DNA of 41,519 bases from Symploca sp. SIO3C6 (GTDB lineage: Bacteria > Cyanobacteriota > Cyanobacteriia > Cyanobacteriales > Coleofasciculaceae). Numbering within the stretch: the first letter of the stretch is position 1; each line of letters opens with the position of its first letter. The notes under the pieces were generated by a model. That model had not been told where the DNA came from. It saw only the letters and a program-made list of their open reading frames with translations, and ran no database searches. Where the stretch lies: assembly GCA_010692425.1 (NCBI GenBank), contig JAAHHJ010000012.1, positions 1 to 41,519 on the forward strand. Direction: 5' to 3'. Positions 40,597-41,519 of the stretch are shown piece after piece. The translations under genes were made by a program, and so were the position numbers.

Positions 40597-41293
40597 TTGG
40601 TGATAAAAATGACTCTACTTTAGGTGGTTGATACTACAAAGTGAATAAGTTCATTATGTTTACTTTATCTTATTGTTCTTTAAGCATAGAGAAAATATGT
40701 TCTTCTTTCGTTCCTAAATCCAACCTCTTGACGATAAGCAAAAGCAATTATTACCTGCTAATCATTTTGAATTAGTAATCTCTTATTTGTATCTTAACTT
40801 CACATTTGGCAGATTATTGAGAATATTCTCATTTAGCGTGAGAATTGACTTATCTAGTTGACAATGGAAAAATAGCTATAGGTATATGATTGGGGTTTTG
40901 TTTGCCAAAAAAATTAAGTGTAATCTCAATACCTTGATTTACCGTACAATTTCGACGAATTACTTAGAGCAATAGGTGGGTTGCCACTGCCTTCGAGGAA
41001 CGGATTTTTTGTTAAGCGATGTAAACTACAAAATCATAGTCTTGACAAATGCAATAATTTGTGATCAAGATGATATCGTTTGAACTGCCTCCCCTGTATC
41101 CTAGGCAGCGCATTAAGGAAAATAGAATTTCTTCCCTAACGTCTTGCTCATTTAGGATGGATAGATCTATCGGTTCAAACAGCATGTATATGCAACTGAA
41201 GTTACTACTCTAGTCATTTATATGAGAGCTGTGGACTTTCTGCCAACTCTGAGCAAATGATTGAACTTGCCTGTGTATTGAAACAGTTAAAAC
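40597..41293. other. Gene-free region downstream of psbA
   Basis: About 700 bp of AT-rich sequence between the AbrB-family gene and the psbA terminator. I found no supported reading frame, tRNA, or array in it. Confidence 0.45.
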
Positions 41294-41329
41294 AAAAAAA
41301 GCGCCCTCCGTTGTGGAGAGCGCTTTTTC
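41294..41329 (-). terminator. psbA terminator
   Basis: GC-rich stem AGCGCTCTCC/GGAGGGCGCT with a short loop, flanked by A/T runs on both sides and followed by TTTTTTT in the psbA direction. It lies about 50 bp beyond the psbA stop. Symmetric enough to act in both directions. Confidence 0.88.
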
Positions 41330-41379
41330 TAGTTATAGGGAGGTTATATCAAACCTCTGTGGGAATTAAAAGTGGTTTA

Positions 41380-41519
41380 TTAACCGTTGATGGCAGGAGC
41401 ACTTAGAGCTACAGGAGTTGCCTCACCAGCTGCCAAATCTAGAGGGAAGTTGTGAGCATTGCGCTCGTGCATAACTTCAAAACCTAGGTTAGCGCGGTTG
41501 AGCACATCTGCCCAAGTAC
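41380..41519 (-). CDS. psbA: Photosystem II D1 protein, C-terminal part
   Basis: The last 46 codons are present; the gene continues beyond the window. The sequence [19 protein letters not shown] and the tail [23 protein letters not shown] (split here by context) are diagnostic of D1. The His and Glu of VMHERNAH and the Asp of PLDLA are ligands of the Mn4CaO5 cluster. The C-terminal extension after Ala344 (DLA, then AGEATP) is removed by CtpA. Which of the usual several psbA copies this is cannot be told from the tail. Confidence 0.97.
   Translation of the reverse strand, partial: TWADVLNRANLGFEVMHERNAHNFPLDLAAGEATPVALSAPAING

Overview
This window is a piece of a cyanobacterial chromosome. 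The right edge carries the last 46 codons of psbA (photosystem II D1). The HIP1 octamer GCGATCGC occurs at least seven times (near 4650, 6640, 13703, 20904, 25930, 37368 and 39142). A DUF1825 gene, otherwise known from cyanobacteria, is present, and the intergenic spaces are full of heptamer and octamer tandem repeats (STRRs). These traits fit a large-genome filamentous or Chroococcidiopsis-like cyanobacterium; I cannot name the species.

Left part (1-14.3 kb): a C-terminally shortened secreted multicopper oxidase, a GAF histidine kinase, a small Pro/Ser-rich secreted protein overlapping pyrF, then tyrS, a class A penicillin-binding protein, a DUF1825 gene, a TM2/SHOCT plus helix-hairpin-helix gene pair, and lepB. 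Three IS200/IS605-type elements interrupt this stretch: two intact tnpB genes (4.8-6.1 and 7.6-8.8 kb) and one decayed copy (14.0-14.3 kb). No tnpA-type transposase is present. The right end of each lies only 27-36 nt upstream of the start codon of pyrF, tyrS or lepB, in the same orientation.

Middle part (14.7-24.4 kb): an SLH-like lipoprotein, a three-PAS sensor protein with no kinase domain, a third tnpB of a different type (zinc ribbon lost, divergent ribbon-helix-helix partner, palindromic operator), a fusion of a PlsY-like membrane domain to a PEP-synthase/rifampin-phosphotransferase-like protein, and a DUF1838 gene.

Right-centre (24.4-33.5 kb): the most interesting block. Six minus-strand genes form a putative biosynthetic operon, read from 33440 to 26565. 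In order they are an atypical SHMT-fold PLP enzyme, a glycine-betaine-type N-methyltransferase, a class III aminotransferase, a beta-hydroxyacid dehydrogenase, a sulfotransferase-like protein and a gamma-butyrobetaine/trimethyllysine-hydroxylase-like 2OG dioxygenase. A two-module VOC protein and a Sua5/YrdC gene lie beyond. The enzyme logic (N-methylation, beta-hydroxylation, PLP aldol chemistry, transamination, reduction, possibly sulfation) suggests a small N-methylated zwitterion. The product is not known to me.

Right end (33.5-41.5 kb): a 1218-residue STAND NTPase with TPR-like helices, one membrane span and extracytoplasmic Ig/cadherin-like repeats; a nitrilase-fold protein that appears to lack the catalytic Cys and Lys; an AbrB-family (PF05145) membrane protein; and the 3' end of psbA with a strong terminator.

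Two repeat stories run through the window. One is a roughly 130 bp inverted-repeat element that carries CCCCATCT octamers and abuts a stop codon in all three copies. The other is a set of heptamer arrays, one of which encodes the last residues of a protein.
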